This document shows positions 25,131 to 34,256 of a DNA stretch of 64,000 bases, piece by piece. The notes beneath the pieces are model-generated. The model was given only the letters and a program-made list of their open reading frames with translations. It was not told the origin of the DNA and did no database searches. Source of the stretch: Modestobacter sp. VKM Ac-2977 (lineage in GTDB: Bacteria; Actinomycetota; Actinomycetes; Mycobacteriales; Geodermatophilaceae); assembly GCF_026968045.1 (NCBI RefSeq), contig NZ_JAPVBQ010000002.1, positions 236,933-300,932 on the forward strand. Direction: 5' to 3'. The position numbers were made by a program, and so were the translations under genes. Positions within the stretch are counted from its first letter, which is position 1, and every line of letters begins with the position of its first letter.

Positions 25131-25981
25131 GCACGGCCCGGACGGTGCTGACCATCGCCGCGCTCACCCTGCGCGAGGCCTCCCGCCGGCGGGTGCTGTT
25201 CGCCCTCGCCGCGCTGACCGTCGTCCTGCTCGGGCTGAGCAGCTGGGGCTTCTCCCGGCTGGCGGCCGAGTCGCTGACCAGCGGTGAGGCCCGGCTGACC
25301 GCGTCGATCCTGCTGAACCTGGTGATGTTCGGCTACAGCCTGGTCGCCGCCCTGGGCACCGCGTTCCTGGCCGGCCCGACGCTGTCCGGGGAGACCGAGT
25401 CGGGCATCGCGCTGTCCATGCTCGCCCGGCCGATCCGTCGCTCGGCGTTCCTGCTGGGCAAGTGGCTGGGGCTGGTCGCGTTCGGCAGCGGATTCGTCGT
25501 CCTGGCCGGGCTGGCTCAGATCCTGGTCGTCCGGCTGACCGTCGACTACTGGCCGCCGGCGCCGGCGACCGCGCTGGCCCTGCTCGCCGCCCAGACCGTC
25601 GTGCTGCTGACCCTCACCGTGCTGCTCGCGACCGTCATCTCGCCGATGGCGTCGGGCGTGGTGGCGGTCGGCCTGTTCTGCACCACCTGGGTGGCCGGGG
25701 TGGTCGGCGCGATCGGCGAGGCACTGGGCAACGACGCCGTCGGCCGGGTCGGGAGCGTGTCGCGGGTGCTGTTGCCCACCGACGGGCTCTGGCGCGGGGC
25801 GATGAACGCCTTCCAGGACCCGTCGGCGATCGTCCAGTTCGGCGGGGCCGACGAGGGTGCCGGGGCCTTCCCGTTCCTCAGCACGGCACCGCTGACCCTC
25901 ACCTACCTGGGCTGGGCGGTGCTGTGGGTGGCGATGGTGTGGGCGCTGGCCGCGATGTCCTTCGTCCGCCGCGACCTCTGA
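25127..25981 (+). CDS. ABC-2 type transporter permease
   Basis: The GTG at 25127 overlaps the ATPase stop by four bases. The 284-residue protein has six predicted membrane segments (for example VLFALAALTVVLLGLSSWGF and VVAVGLFCTTWVAGVVGAIG) and the loop LSGETESGIALSMLARPIRR, typical of NosY/CcmB-like ABC-2 permeases. Its TGA shares one base with the next ATG. It is the membrane partner of the preceding ATPase. Confidence 0.9.
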   Translation: MSTARTVLTIAALTLREASRRRVLFALAALTVVLLGLSSWGFSRLAAESLTSGEARLTASILLNLVMFGYSLVAALGTAFLAGPTLSGETESGIALSMLARPIRRSAFLLGKWLGLVAFGSGFVVLAGLAQILVVRLTVDYWPPAPATALALLAAQTVVLLTLTVLLATVISPMASGVVAVGLFCTTWVAGVVGAIGEALGNDAVGRVGSVSRVLLPTDGLWRGAMNAFQDPSAIVQFGGADEGAGAFPFLSTAPLTLTYLGWAVLWVAMVWALAAMSFVRRDL

Positions 25982-26658
25982 TGACCGACCCCGGCGAGGT
26001 GGTGCTGCAGCTGCCGTTCCGGGGCACCTGGCGGGTGGAGAACAGCCCGGCGCGTCGCGTGCCGAGCCACGGCACGCACCTGTTCGCCACCACGTATGCC
26101 ATCGACTTCACCGCCGTGCGGGGACGGCGGACGGCGACCACCCGGGACTGGCGGTCGCTGCTGAGCACCGAGCCGGTGGACCGGTTCGTCGCCTTCGGGC
26201 AGCCGGTGCTGGCCCCGGCGGCCGGGCGGGTGGTGTCGGTGCACGACGGCGAACCGGACGGCGTGGCGCGCCGCTCGCAGGCCGCCCGGGTGCCCTACGC
26301 CCTCACCCAAGCGGGCCGGGCCCGCGGCGGCGCCGGCGCCCTGGCCGGCAACCACGTGGTCCTCGAGCTCGAGTCCGGGGGCGCCCACGTCGTGCTGGCC
26401 CACCTGCGCGAGGGGTCGCTCCAGGTGCGTCCCGGCGACCCGGTGACGGCCGGTCAGCAGCTGGCCGAGTGCGGCAACTCGGGCAACTCCACCCAGCCGC
26501 ACGTGCACGTCCAGGCGATGGACTCCGCCGACCCGTTCACCGCGCGCGGGCTTCCGCTGGCCTTCCGCGACCACCGGGCCTGGCCCCGGGACGGGGGTCC
26601 GCCGGTCGTCGTCCCGCTGGGCGTCCCCGCGGAGGGCGCGGTCGTCGAGCCGGTGTGA
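25981..26658 (+). CDS. M23/LytM-like peptidoglycan endopeptidase domain protein
   Basis: The ATG at 25981 overlaps the permease stop (TGATG). The 225-residue protein has the LytM-type pattern: an early HxxxxxxxxID segment (GTHLFATTYAIDF, about 31-43), FGQPVLAPAAGRVVSVHDG (about 72-90), GNHVVLELE, and the metal-binding HVHVQ (about 175-179). No signal peptide or membrane anchor is visible, which is unusual for a wall hydrolase. It may be exported another way, be a wall-sensing protein, or be inactive. It closes the sigma-factor operon. Confidence 0.82.
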   Translation: MTDPGEVVLQLPFRGTWRVENSPARRVPSHGTHLFATTYAIDFTAVRGRRTATTRDWRSLLSTEPVDRFVAFGQPVLAPAAGRVVSVHDGEPDGVARRSQAARVPYALTQAGRARGGAGALAGNHVVLELESGGAHVVLAHLREGSLQVRPGDPVTAGQQLAECGNSGNSTQPHVHVQAMDSADPFTARGLPLAFRDHRAWPRDGGPPVVVPLGVPAEGAVVEPV

Positions 26659-26665
26659 CGCCGGG

Positions 26666-28435
26666 TCACCAGCTGCCGCCGCCCCCTCCCCCGGCTGCGC
26701 CGCCCACGTAGGTCGAGCCGGTCCCGCTGCCCGCGGTCGCCGGCGGGGAGAGCGCCGGGTTGTCCGGGGCGGAGAACGCCAGCAGCGCCGGCCACACGCC
26801 GACGTACCCGGCACCGTGCGCGGGCACGTACCAGGCGGGGGTGGCCCCGGGGCCGTCCGCCTGCACCGTGGTGGTCCACTCCTCCGCCACCCCCAGGGCC
26901 ACCGCGTGCGGCAGGTACCGGACCCGGAGGTCGGTGCGCGCCGCGTCGGCGAGGTCGGCCAGCTGGTCCGCGTCGGCGGACCACGCCCCGTCGGAGGTGG
27001 CGAGCTGGTCGCGGAACGCGGCCGCCCGCTCGTGCACCTGGGCGCCCTCCGGGGTGCGCTGCGGCATCCGCCCGGCCAGCCCCAGCAGGACCAGCCCGGC
27101 CAGGACGACGCCGGTGCCGGCCAGCGCCCAGGTGCTGGTGACGGCCAGGACGACGGTCAGCACGACGCCGGCGACGAGCACCCCGGTGCCGAGGGCGTAC
27201 CAGCGACGCCGGACCGCGGCCGGGTCGGCGCGGAACCAGCCCAGCTCCACCACGTCGCGGTACATCGCCGCGCAGGCCCGGCCCGCGATGGCCGGGAACC
27301 GTGACTGCAGGTCCGACAGGAGGACGACCTCGCCGTCGGCGAAGACGTCGTCGAGCAGCAGCTGCTCGTAGGGGCGCAGCCCCCGCTGGTCGACCGGCGT
27401 GCGGACCAGCCGCCAGTCCGGGGCGACGTCGGTGTCCGGCTCGTCGTCGGCGGGGTCGACGGCGACCTCCTCGATCCGCAGCTGGCCGCGGACGGCCAGG
27501 TCCAGCAGGGTGGCGAGGACCTCGTGCCGCTGGGCGCGGCCGTCGAGCACGGTGCCGAGCTGGGCCGGCCGGGCGTCTTGTGGCGGGGTGAGCTGCGGCG
27601 CCCGCGGCCCGGCTCCGGCCGGGCGGCTCCGCCGGGCCCGCAGCAGCGGCGGGACGACGAGGAGCAGCAGCCCGCCGACGGCCAGCCCCGCGGTCGCCGG
27701 GGTGAGGCGGAAGGCCTGCGCCGGGCTGAACGTCTCCTCGAGCACCGGCTCCGCGCCGGCGAAGGTGCCCGCCGGGTAGGTGGCGCTGACCGTCACGCCC
27801 TCCCCCGGGTCGAGCCCGGTGGCCTCCGCGCGCAGCGCACCGACGGCCTCGATGTCCATGGGGCAGGCGATCAGGGCGTCGTCCGTACCGACCACGCAGT
27901 CCCCCGCGACCGGCGCCGCGCCCGACGGGCCGGTCAGCCGGACGTCGACCTGCTCGATCGGCACCTCCCAGCCGGTCCCGACCGCGTTCCAGGCCAACCG
28001 GTCGCCGTCGTCTCCCGGGTCGGCGACCCCCTCGACCCGGTAGCTGAGCACGTAGGTGTGCTCGCCGGTGACCTCGGTGTCCGGGTCGCCGACCCGGACG
28101 GTCAGCACGCCGTCCTCGCTGGTGACCTCGGTGTCCGTGGGCGCACCCGTGGGGCTCTGCACGACGACGTCGCTGATCGGGTAGAGCCGGTCGCGGGTCT
28201 GCTCGAAGGGCGCCCGCTCGGGGATCAGCCGCTCGATCCCGTGCCGCTCCTCGTCGCCGAAGTCGTAGGCGATCGTCTCCTCGACCTCCAGCGAGCCGTC
28301 GGCGTCGGCCACCAGGTCGACCTCGTAGGAGCGGATGGCCTCGGCCTGGCCGTCGTCCGTGCACCCCGCCAGCAGCAGGGCCGGGAAGACCAGCCCGGCC
28401 ACCGTGGCCGCTGTCCGTCGTCCGTCCGCGCTCAT
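26666..28435 (-). CDS. DUF2207 lipoprotein with two domains and membrane segments
   Basis: The 589-residue protein starts at ATG 28433-28435. A lipobox LLLAGC (about 19-24) predicts a lipid-anchored N-terminus. Residues 30-230 match the DUF2207 domain (SYEVDLVADADGSLEVEETI; FGDEERHGIERLIPERAPF). Membrane segments lie at about 245-265 and 415-460. The end is glycine-rich (GGAAGGGGGG), as in many family members. The function of DUF2207 is unknown. It converges with the sigma-factor operon and diverges from an NmrA-like gene. Confidence 0.85.
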   Translation of the reverse strand: MSADGRRTAATVAGLVFPALLLAGCTDDGQAEAIRSYEVDLVADADGSLEVEETIAYDFGDEERHGIERLIPERAPFEQTRDRLYPISDVVVQSPTGAPTDTEVTSEDGVLTVRVGDPDTEVTGEHTYVLSYRVEGVADPGDDGDRLAWNAVGTGWEVPIEQVDVRLTGPSGAAPVAGDCVVGTDDALIACPMDIEAVGALRAEATGLDPGEGVTVSATYPAGTFAGAEPVLEETFSPAQAFRLTPATAGLAVGGLLLLVVPPLLRARRSRPAGAGPRAPQLTPPQDARPAQLGTVLDGRAQRHEVLATLLDLAVRGQLRIEEVAVDPADDEPDTDVAPDWRLVRTPVDQRGLRPYEQLLLDDVFADGEVVLLSDLQSRFPAIAGRACAAMYRDVVELGWFRADPAAVRRRWYALGTGVLVAGVVLTVVLAVTSTWALAGTGVVLAGLVLLGLAGRMPQRTPEGAQVHERAAAFRDQLATSDGAWSADADQLADLADAARTDLRVRYLPHAVALGVAEEWTTTVQADGPGATPAWYVPAHGAGYVGVWPALLAFSAPDNPALSPPATAGSGTGSTYVGGAAGGGGGGSW

Positions 28436-28489
28436 CTCGCACCGTCCTCGTCTCGACCGCCGTGCCCAGGTGACGGCGGGCAGAGTCTT

Positions 28490-28501
28490 CCGGACGTCCG
28501 G
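28490..28501. promoter_or_regulatory. 12-bp palindrome in a divergent promoter region
   Basis: CCGGACGTCCGG is a perfect palindrome followed by GGTGTCCGGGG, which repeats half of it. It lies between the DUF2207 gene and the NmrA-like gene. It may be an operator; no matching regulator is identifiable. Confidence 0.3.
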
Positions 28502-28609
28502 GGTGTCCGGGGACGAGGCGCGGCCGCGCGCTCGCCGGAGAACTGTCGGCACCCCGTGCTGGCATGGCCGGGTACGGCACAGCACACACGCATCCACCGG
28601 AGGCTGTCG

Positions 28610-29479
28610 ATGAGGATCGTCGTCACCACCCCGACCGGGCACGTGGGCTCCCGCGTGGTCCGATTGCTCCTGCAGGCCGGGTTGCGGCCCACCCTGCTGC
28701 TGCGCTCCCCGGAGAAGCTGGACCCGCAGACGCGGGAGCGGGTCGACCTCGTGGTCGGTGACCAGGGCGACCTGGACACCGTGCTGCGGGCGACCGAGGG
28801 CGCGGACGCCCTCTACTGGGTCGACCCGCCGACGCTGGACGACGACCCGGTCGCCACGTCCACCCGGATGGGCGCGGTCGCCGCCCGCGCGGTGCGGGAG
28901 AACCAGGTGTCCCGGGTCGTGTTCCAGAGCAGCGTCGGCGCTGAGAAGCGCAGCGGCGTCGGGATGATCGACGGGCTCGCGCGCACCGAGGAGCAGCTGG
29001 AGGAGACCGGCGCCGCGGTGCTCCACCTGCGGTGCGGGTACTTCTTCAGCAACCTGCTGTCCGACCTCGACGGGCTGCGGGAGGGCGTGCTGCGCACCAC
29101 CATGCCGATCGACCGGCCGATGCCCTGGGTCGACCCCCGGGACATCGGGGAGGTGGCGGTGGCCAACCTGCTGTCCCCGGGCTGGTCCGGCCGACGGGTG
29201 CTCGCCGTGCACGGGCCGGAGGACCTGAGCTTCGAGGGAGTGGCCGGGATCGTCGCCGCCACCACCGGCCGGGCGGTCCGCGCCGAGCAGATCGGTGACG
29301 ACGACCTGCGCGCGGGCCTCCGGGCGGCGTGGCTGACCGAGGCCCAGGTCGAGGGGTTCGTCGGGATGTCCCGCGGCCTGCGGGAGGACTTCGTGCCCGC
29401 CGACCCGCGCTCGGTGCTCAGCACGACGCCCACCACGCTGCGCTCCTGGGCCGTCGAGCACCTCGCGCCGCGGCTCTGA
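28610..29479 (+). CDS. NmrA-like NAD(P)-binding protein
   Basis: The 289-residue protein starts at ATG 28610 after CCGGAGG. The nucleotide-binding motif is [20 protein letters not shown] (about 5-24), which fits the atypical short-chain dehydrogenase (NmrA/azoreductase-like) pattern. The usual Tyr-Lys catalytic pair of classical enzymes is not evident; [15 protein letters not shown] (about 104-118) lies where it would be. Members often act as redox sensors or quinone reductases. The SelO gene follows by 52 bases in the same direction. Confidence 0.82.
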   Translation: MRIVVTTPTGHVGSRVVRLLLQAGLRPTLLLRSPEKLDPQTRERVDLVVGDQGDLDTVLRATEGADALYWVDPPTLDDDPVATSTRMGAVAARAVRENQVSRVVFQSSVGAEKRSGVGMIDGLARTEEQLEETGAAVLHLRCGYFFSNLLSDLDGLREGVLRTTMPIDRPMPWVDPRDIGEVAVANLLSPGWSGRRVLAVHGPEDLSFEGVAGIVAATTGRAVRAEQIGDDDLRAGLRAAWLTEAQVEGFVGMSRGLREDFVPADPRSVLSTTPTTLRSWAVEHLAPRL

Positions 29480-29531
29480 GCCGACGCTGCGGCGACTGGC
29501 CGCTCCCGGGATCCGACGTAGCCTCGGTGGG

Positions 29532-31004
29532 GTGAGTCTCGCACCGGCACCGACCCTCAGCCTGGACCACCGCTTCGCCCGGGAGCTGCCGGAGCTGGCC
29601 GTCGCCTGGCAGGCCGACGACGCCCCGGATCCCCGGCTGCTCCTGCTCAACGAGCCGTTGGCCGCCGAGCTCGGGCTCGACCCCGCCGCGCTGCGGACCG
29701 CCGACGGGCTGCGCCTGCTGGTCGGCACCGCCGTCCCGGCCGGGGCCACCCCCGTCGCCCAGGGCTACGCCGGGCACCAGTTCGGTGGCTTCGTCCCGCG
29801 GCTGGGCGACGGCCGGGCGCTGCTGCTCGGCGAGCTGACCGACGTGGAGGGCCGGCTGCGCGACCTGCACCTCAAGGGCTCCGGGCGCACCCCGTTCGCC
29901 CGCGGCGGCGACGGGCTGGCCGCGGTCGGTCCGATGCTGCGCGAGTACGTGATCAGCGAGGCGATGCACGCCCTCGGCATCCCCACCACGCGCTCCCTGG
30001 CCGTGGTCGCGACCGGGCGCTCGGTGCGCCGGGAGACGCTGCTGCCCGGCGCCGTCCTGGCCCGGGTGGCGAGCAGCCACCTGCGGGTGGGCAGCTTCCA
30101 GTACGCCCGGGTCAGCGGGGACGCCGAGCTGCTGCGCCGGCTGGCCGACCACGCGATCAGCCGGCACCACCCGGACGCCGCGCAGGCCGAGAACCCGTAC
30201 CTGGCGCTCTTCGCCGCGGTGGTCACCGCCCAGGCCGAGCTGGTGGCCCGGTGGATGCAGGTGGGGTTCGTGCACGGGGTGATGAACACCGACAACGTGA
30301 CCATCTCCGGCGAGACGATCGACTACGGCCCGTGCGCCTTCCTGGAGGCCCACGACCCGGCCACGGTGTACAGCTCGATCGACCACGGCGGGCGCTACGC
30401 CTACGGCAACCAGCCGATCGTGGCCGAGTGGGACCTCGCCCGGCTCGCCGAGGCGATGCTGCCGCTGTTCGCCGAGGAGCAGGAGCAGGAGCGGGCGATC
30501 GAGCTCGCGGTGGCGGCCCTGGGTGAGTTCCGGCCGCAGTACGACGCCGCCTGGTCGGCAGGGATGCGGGCCAAGCTGGGCCTGCCGGAGGGGCTGGACG
30601 ACGCGGTGGCCGCGCCGCTGGTCGAGGAGTTCCTGACCCTGCTGCAGGCCGGCCACGTCGACCACACGTCCGCGTTCCGGCTGCTCGGCGCTGCCGCCCG
30701 CGGCGACGTCGACCCGGTCCGCAACCTCTTCCTCGACCTGGCCTCGTTCGACGCGTGGTCGGAGCGCTGGCGCGCACTGGCCCCGGACGCCGACGCCATG
30801 GATCGGGTGAACCCGCTCTACATCCCGCGCAACCACCTCGTCGAGGAGGCGCTCACCGCAGCGACCGCAGGCGACCTGGCCCCGCTCGGTCCCCTGCTCG
30901 ACGCCGTGACCCACCCGTACGCGGAGCGGCCGGGCCTGGAGCGGTACGCCACCCCCGCCCCCGCCGACTTCGGCGCCACCTACCAGACCTTCTGCGGCAC
31001 CTGA
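29532..31004 (+). CDS. selO: Protein adenylyltransferase SelO (pseudokinase-fold AMPylase)
   Basis: The GTG at 29532 gives 490 residues, the usual length. The family motif [10 protein letters not shown] is at about 78-87, with [16 protein letters not shown] (about 115-130) in the nucleotide-binding region and [19 protein letters not shown], in two parts, as the metal-binding active site (about 249-267). SelO transfers AMP from ATP to proteins and is linked to oxidative-stress responses. The cysteine in DYGPCAF and another in the C-terminal TFCGT could form the regulatory disulfide described for SelO; that pairing is inferred. Confidence 0.95.
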   Translation: MSLAPAPTLSLDHRFARELPELAVAWQADDAPDPRLLLLNEPLAAELGLDPAALRTADGLRLLVGTAVPAGATPVAQGYAGHQFGGFVPRLGDGRALLLGELTDVEGRLRDLHLKGSGRTPFARGGDGLAAVGPMLREYVISEAMHALGIPTTRSLAVVATGRSVRRETLLPGAVLARVASSHLRVGSFQYARVSGDAELLRRLADHAISRHHPDAAQAENPYLALFAAVVTAQAELVARWMQVGFVHGVMNTDNVTISGETIDYGPCAFLEAHDPATVYSSIDHGGRYAYGNQPIVAEWDLARLAEAMLPLFAEEQEQERAIELAVAALGEFRPQYDAAWSAGMRAKLGLPEGLDDAVAAPLVEEFLTLLQAGHVDHTSAFRLLGAAARGDVDPVRNLFLDLASFDAWSERWRALAPDADAMDRVNPLYIPRNHLVEEALTAATAGDLAPLGPLLDAVTHPYAERPGLERYATPAPADFGATYQTFCGT

Positions 31005-31011
31005 CCCGCGA

Positions 31012-31035
31012 CGACAGAAATGGCCATTTCTGTCG
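31012..31035. terminator. 24-bp perfect palindrome between convergent genes
   Basis: CGACAGAAATGG followed directly by its reverse complement. It lies between the stop of selO and the stop of the convergent hydrolase, where a bidirectional terminator is expected. Its AT-rich centre is unlike the GC-rich hairpins elsewhere, so it may instead belong to a dispersed palindrome family. Confidence 0.6.
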
Positions 31036-31036
31036 G

Positions 31037-31870
31037 TCAGGGGTCGGTGGTCAGGTTCGCGAGTTCGACGACGGCGGTGACCAGTTGGTCGCCGTCCAGC
31101 AGGACGGCGTCGTTGTGGTCGGCGCCGGGCACCTCGACCGTGCGGTGCAGCTGCCCGGCGGCAGCGGCCACCGCTCTGCTCTGCTCCGGCGGCACGATCG
31201 AGTCGGCGGTGCCGAGGACGACGGTGGTGGGCACCTCGACCCGGGCGACGTGCTCGGCCACCGGGTAACTGTCGCGCAGCAGCAGCCGGACCGGCAGGAA
31301 CGGGTAGTGCTCGCGGCCGACGGAGGCCAGGTCGACGAACGGGGAGCGCAGCACGAGCCCGGCCGGCGGGTGGTCGACGGCCAGCTCGGTGACGACGCCG
31401 GCGCCCAGGCTCTCCCCGTAGTAGAGGAGCCGCTCGGCCGGGACCCCGCCGTCGGCCAGCAGCCAGTCGCGCGCCGCGCGGACGTCGAGGGCCAACCCGG
31501 CCTCGGTCGGGCTGCCCGGGTTGCCGCCGTACCCGCGGTAGTCGAACAGCAGCACCGCCAGCCCGGCTGACGACAGCGCCCGGGCCAGCGGCGCCCGGAC
31601 CCCGCGGTGGCCGCCGTTGCCGTTGGCCACGAGCACGGCCGGTGCGTCGGCCGTCGGGCCGGGCACGAACCACGCGCCGAGGGTCAGCCCGTCGGCGGTG
31701 GTCAGCTCGACGTCCCGGCCACCGGGGACGGCCTCGGCAGCGGGCGGCACCGGGCCGGCGTCGGGCAGGTACACCAGCCGGCGCTGGAACGTCCACAGCA
31801 GGCCGACTACCACGACCAGCACGATCGCACCGATCAGCGCGGCCCGGAGCAGCGACCGCAGCACACCCAC
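31037..31870 (-). CDS. Membrane-anchored alpha/beta hydrolase (S33/BEM46-like)
   Basis: Two nearby GTG codons (31870, 31864) could start this protein of about 277 residues; neither has a clear ribosome site. An N-terminal membrane segment (about 9-27; ALIGAIVLVVVVGLLW) anchors it. The hydrolase features are NGNGGHRG (oxyanion loop), FDYRGYGGNPGSPTEAGL, the nucleophile in GESLGAG (about S146), an acid in VLGTADSIVPP and a histidine in GADHNDAV. This set matches bacterial BEM46-like hydrolases. The substrate is unknown. Confidence 0.85.
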   Translation of the reverse strand: MGVLRSLLRAALIGAIVLVVVVGLLWTFQRRLVYLPDAGPVPPAAEAVPGGRDVELTTADGLTLGAWFVPGPTADAPAVLVANGNGGHRGVRAPLARALSSAGLAVLLFDYRGYGGNPGSPTEAGLALDVRAARDWLLADGGVPAERLLYYGESLGAGVVTELAVDHPPAGLVLRSPFVDLASVGREHYPFLPVRLLLRDSYPVAEHVARVEVPTTVVLGTADSIVPPEQSRAVAAAAGQLHRTVEVPGADHNDAVLLDGDQLVTAVVELANLTTDP

Positions 31871-31986
31871 ATCGTGGCGCTGCGGTGCCGGACCCGCCAG
31901 CACCGGCGCCCGCAGCCGGCCGTGCTTCCAAGCCCCAGGACCCCTGACGCCAGACCCGCCGATACAGACCGGGCAGTGGTGCCGGA

Positions 31987-32015
31987 GTGTCCCTGAGCGG
32001 CCCACTCCGGGACAC
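31987..32015. repeat. GTGTCCC inverted repeat (dispersed element)
   Basis: GTGTCCC at 31987-31993 and GGGACAC at 32009-32015 flank TGAGCGGCCCACTCC. The block GTGTCCCTGA-GCGGCC recurs with small changes near 32603, 33313 and 54956, always at gene ends or starts. Confidence 0.5.
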
Positions 32016-32038
32016 CGATGGACACGACGGCCCAGCAT

Positions 32039-32494
32039 CTACTGGGAGCGGTGGTCGCGCAGCCAGTGCAGCAGTTCCGCCGACTGTTCCTCCAGCGCCC
32101 GACGCTGCCCGGGTAGCGGCAGACTTTCGGTCGCTGCAAGGGGCACGGTGGCTCCGTCCTTCAGGTGCACCACGAGTCGGCGGTTGGACCCAACCCCCAT
32201 CGTCCAAGCCAAGGACACTCGCTCGATGTCCGCGCGCTGCAATCGGCGGGTGCTCAGCCGGTTCCGGACCTCCAGCCAACCGTCAGCCAGCGCGGAGGCG
32301 TGGCTCAGAGTTCCGACTGCGGCGTACGCGCCGCCCCCCACCGCCACGGCGACCAACGCGGCCGCAAACCACACCGGAAGGTCGGCGGTGAGGGCGAGAG
32401 GTATGAGGAGGATGGCCGCCACCAGAGCAATGCCACTCACTGCACGCGCGAGCGGAAGGGGGCGTAGCTCTACGACGACATCCCGGCTGGTCAC
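32039..32494 (-). CDS. Small membrane protein with PH-like (bPH) C-terminal domain
   Basis: The GTG at 32492-32494 gives 151 residues; a start at 32530 would add 12. Two hydrophobic segments occupy about 18-63 (SGIALVAAILLIPLALT; WFAAALVAVAVGGGAYAAVG). The remaining part, from LADGWLEVRNRLSTRRLQ to VPLAATESLPLPG, looks like a small PH-like beta domain of the kind often found in short actinobacterial membrane proteins. No catalytic motif is seen. GC content is a little lower than in its neighbours. Function unknown. Confidence 0.65.
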   Translation of the reverse strand: MTSRDVVVELRPLPLARAVSGIALVAAILLIPLALTADLPVWFAAALVAVAVGGGAYAAVGTLSHASALADGWLEVRNRLSTRRLQRADIERVSLAWTMGVGSNRRLVVHLKDGATVPLAATESLPLPGQRRALEEQSAELLHWLRDHRSQ

Positions 32495-32588
32495 AACGGC
32501 CAGCCTGGCAGCGGCGTCTGCCACCGGCACTGATCGTCACCCATCAGTGAACGAACCCAAGCGGCCAGCCACCGCCGTGTCCCGTGAG

Positions 32589-32603
32589 CCGCCCTGTGGG
32601 CGG
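32589..32603. terminator. CCGCCC-TGT-GGGCGG hairpin
   Basis: A six-base perfect stem with a three-base loop, followed by GTGTCCCTGAACGGCC. It lies in the divergent gap between the small membrane protein and the nucleotidyltransferase. The same hairpin recurs at 33294-33312, which makes it part of a repeated element rather than a simple terminator. Confidence 0.45.
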
Positions 32604-32675
32604 TGTCCCTGAACGGCCCACGGGGGGCACCACGGCGACAGCCCGCAGACGGCGGTCGTCGGCTAGCGTGCGGCC

Positions 32676-33293
32676 GTGCCAGGCGACATCGAGAGTTGGA
32701 GTCCCCTGTCCATCCCTGCGGTGGTGGATGTACTGGGCGGGCTGTCGGTGCCGTGGTGGATCGCCGGGGGCTGGGCGCTGGATCTGTTTCTAGGTCGGTG
32801 CACCCGCCCTCACGCCGACACCGACGTGCTGGTTCTGCGGCGCGACCTTCCCGAGGTTCGTGAGGTGTTGCGTGGCTGGGACGTTCACGCAGCTGACCCG
32901 CCCGGCATGCTGCGTCCGTGGCCGATCGGCACGACTCTGCCTGCGTCGGTGCACGACATCTGGTGCCGGCCAGAGCCGGCTGCGCCTTGGGCACTGCAGC
33001 TGATGGTCGATGACACCGACGGTGAGGAATGGATCTACCGGCGGGACCCCCGTATCCGCCGGGCAGTGTCGGAGCTCGCTGGGCCCACCTCCACCGACGA
33101 GCTGCTCATCCTCGGCCCCGAGGTCCAACTGCTGCACAAGAGCCACAAGCCACGACGCAAGGACCTCGATGACTTCCACGCGGTCGTCGACGTCCTGGAC
33201 GGCCGCCAGCGTCACTGGCTGCGGAGCGCACTGATGCTCGTCGCGCCGCAACACGCCTGGCACAGCGAACTGGAAGCTGCCCAACAGCCCTGA
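32676..33293 (+). CDS. Nucleotidyltransferase of the aminoglycoside ANT(2'')-like family
   Basis: The GTG at 32676 gives 205 residues. The nucleotidyltransferase core is clear: GGWALD at 31-36, then RPHADTDVLV with the metal-binding D48 and D50, and LLHKSHKPRRKDLDDF (about 150-165). This order matches aminoglycoside 2''-nucleotidyltransferases and related uncharacterised enzymes. Some residues differ from resistance enzymes, so activity on antibiotics cannot be assumed; a toxin-like or small-molecule role is possible. Hairpin repeats flank the gene on both sides, a hint of acquisition. Confidence 0.75.
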   Translation: MPGDIESWSPLSIPAVVDVLGGLSVPWWIAGGWALDLFLGRCTRPHADTDVLVLRRDLPEVREVLRGWDVHAADPPGMLRPWPIGTTLPASVHDIWCRPEPAAPWALQLMVDDTDGEEWIYRRDPRIRRAVSELAGPTSTDELLILGPEVQLLHKSHKPRRKDLDDFHAVVDVLDGRQRHWLRSALMLVAPQHAWHSELEAAQQP

Positions 33294-33312
33294 GGCCGCC
33301 CTGTGGGCGGCC
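33294..33312. terminator. GGCCGCCC-TGT-GGGCGGCC hairpin
   Basis: An eight-base perfect stem begins at the last base of the nucleotidyltransferase stop codon region. It can end that transcript and faces the convergent cell-wall gene. It is an extended copy of the hairpin at 32589-32603 and is also followed by a GTGTCCC block. Confidence 0.7.
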
Positions 33313-33328
33313 GTTGCCGACCGTGTCC

Positions 33329-34231
33329 CTAGCGGTAGTTGACGTGCGGGTGGTCGAAGTGGTTCGCCGTCACGCTGCCCCGGTCCTCCATCTGCTTCCA
33401 GGAGCCACCGGGCGAGGAGAGCATCCGCTGCTCCCAGATGATGTAGTCGACGCCGAGCTCGGCCCAGTTGGCCACGTGGTAGGCGACGATCGCGTCACCG
33501 AGGGCGGCGTTGGACATGACCATGTAGTCCACCGCCAGCCCCGACGGGTGACCGTGCGGGTCGGCAGCGCTGGGCCGGGTGCCGCCCAGGGTGATCGAGC
33601 CGGCGCCGGGCACGTTGCTGACCACGGCGTTCGCGGCAGCTTGCGCCTGCGGCTTGATCGGTCCGGCGGAGTTGTTGATCTTCGCGGTCGCAGTCACCGC
33701 GGTGCCGGGGGTCGCGGCCGCCGCGGCGGCGGGCTTGGCCGCGGTCCCGGCCCGTGCCGGAGCAGCGGCGGCTGCCTGCGCCTCGGCCTCGGCCTCGGCG
33801 GCAGCGGCGGCCTCGGCGGCGACCCGAGCGGCCTCGGCCTCCGCGGCAGCCGCGGCCTCGGCGGCGAGGCGTGCTGCTTCCGCCTCCGCTGCCTGCTGGT
33901 CGAGCACTGCCTGGTCGGCCGCGGCCTGGGCCTGCTGGGCGGCGGTCTGCTCGGCCTCCCGGGTGGCCCGGCTGGCTGCCAGCTCCTCGAGCGGCCGGAG
34001 GTCCTCGGTCCCGTCGACGGCGCCGGACTGGGCGGCCAGCCCCAGCTGCTCGGCGACGCTCACCGGCTGGGAGGCCACGGGGTCGGCCTGGGCCGCTGGG
34101 CCGACGCCGACGACGACGTTGACCAGGACGGCCCCGGCCGCCGCGATGCCCAGGTACAGCCCGGGGCGGCGGATGCCGGCCGGCGGACGGCGTCGGCCGG
34201 TGGCGGCAGAGGTGGTGGTGCGGGCGCGCAT
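33329..34231 (-). CDS. Secreted cell-wall protein: coiled coil plus ARB-07466-like C-terminal domain
   Basis: The 300-residue protein has an N-terminal membrane or signal segment (about 25-47; LYLGIAAAGAVLVNVVVGVG), a long alanine/glutamate-rich coiled coil (about 85-160) and a C-terminal domain with HPSGLAVDYMVMSNAALGD (about 228-246) and NHFDHPHVNY at the end. The histidines and aspartate there resemble metal-peptidase-like wall enzymes that follow coiled coils in actinobacteria. A c-di-AMP riboswitch precedes it, as it does before wall-remodelling genes such as resuscitation factors. Substrate unproven. Confidence 0.82.
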   Translation of the reverse strand: MRARTTTSAATGRRRPPAGIRRPGLYLGIAAAGAVLVNVVVGVGPAAQADPVASQPVSVAEQLGLAAQSGAVDGTEDLRPLEELAASRATREAEQTAAQQAQAAADQAVLDQQAAEAEAARLAAEAAAAAEAEAARVAAEAAAAAEAEAEAQAAAAAPARAGTAAKPAAAAAATPGTAVTATAKINNSAGPIKPQAQAAANAVVSNVPGAGSITLGGTRPSAADPHGHPSGLAVDYMVMSNAALGDAIVAYHVANWAELGVDYIIWEQRMLSSPGGSWKQMEDRGSVTANHFDHPHVNYR

Positions 34232-34256
34232 GGGCAGGAGTGCTCCGTACAGGTGT

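Noticed and set aside
33754..34122. Antisense Arg/Pro-rich plus-strand frame as a secreted peptide gene
   Set aside because: No ribosome site or signal peptide; the composition follows from the opposite coiled-coil coding sequence.
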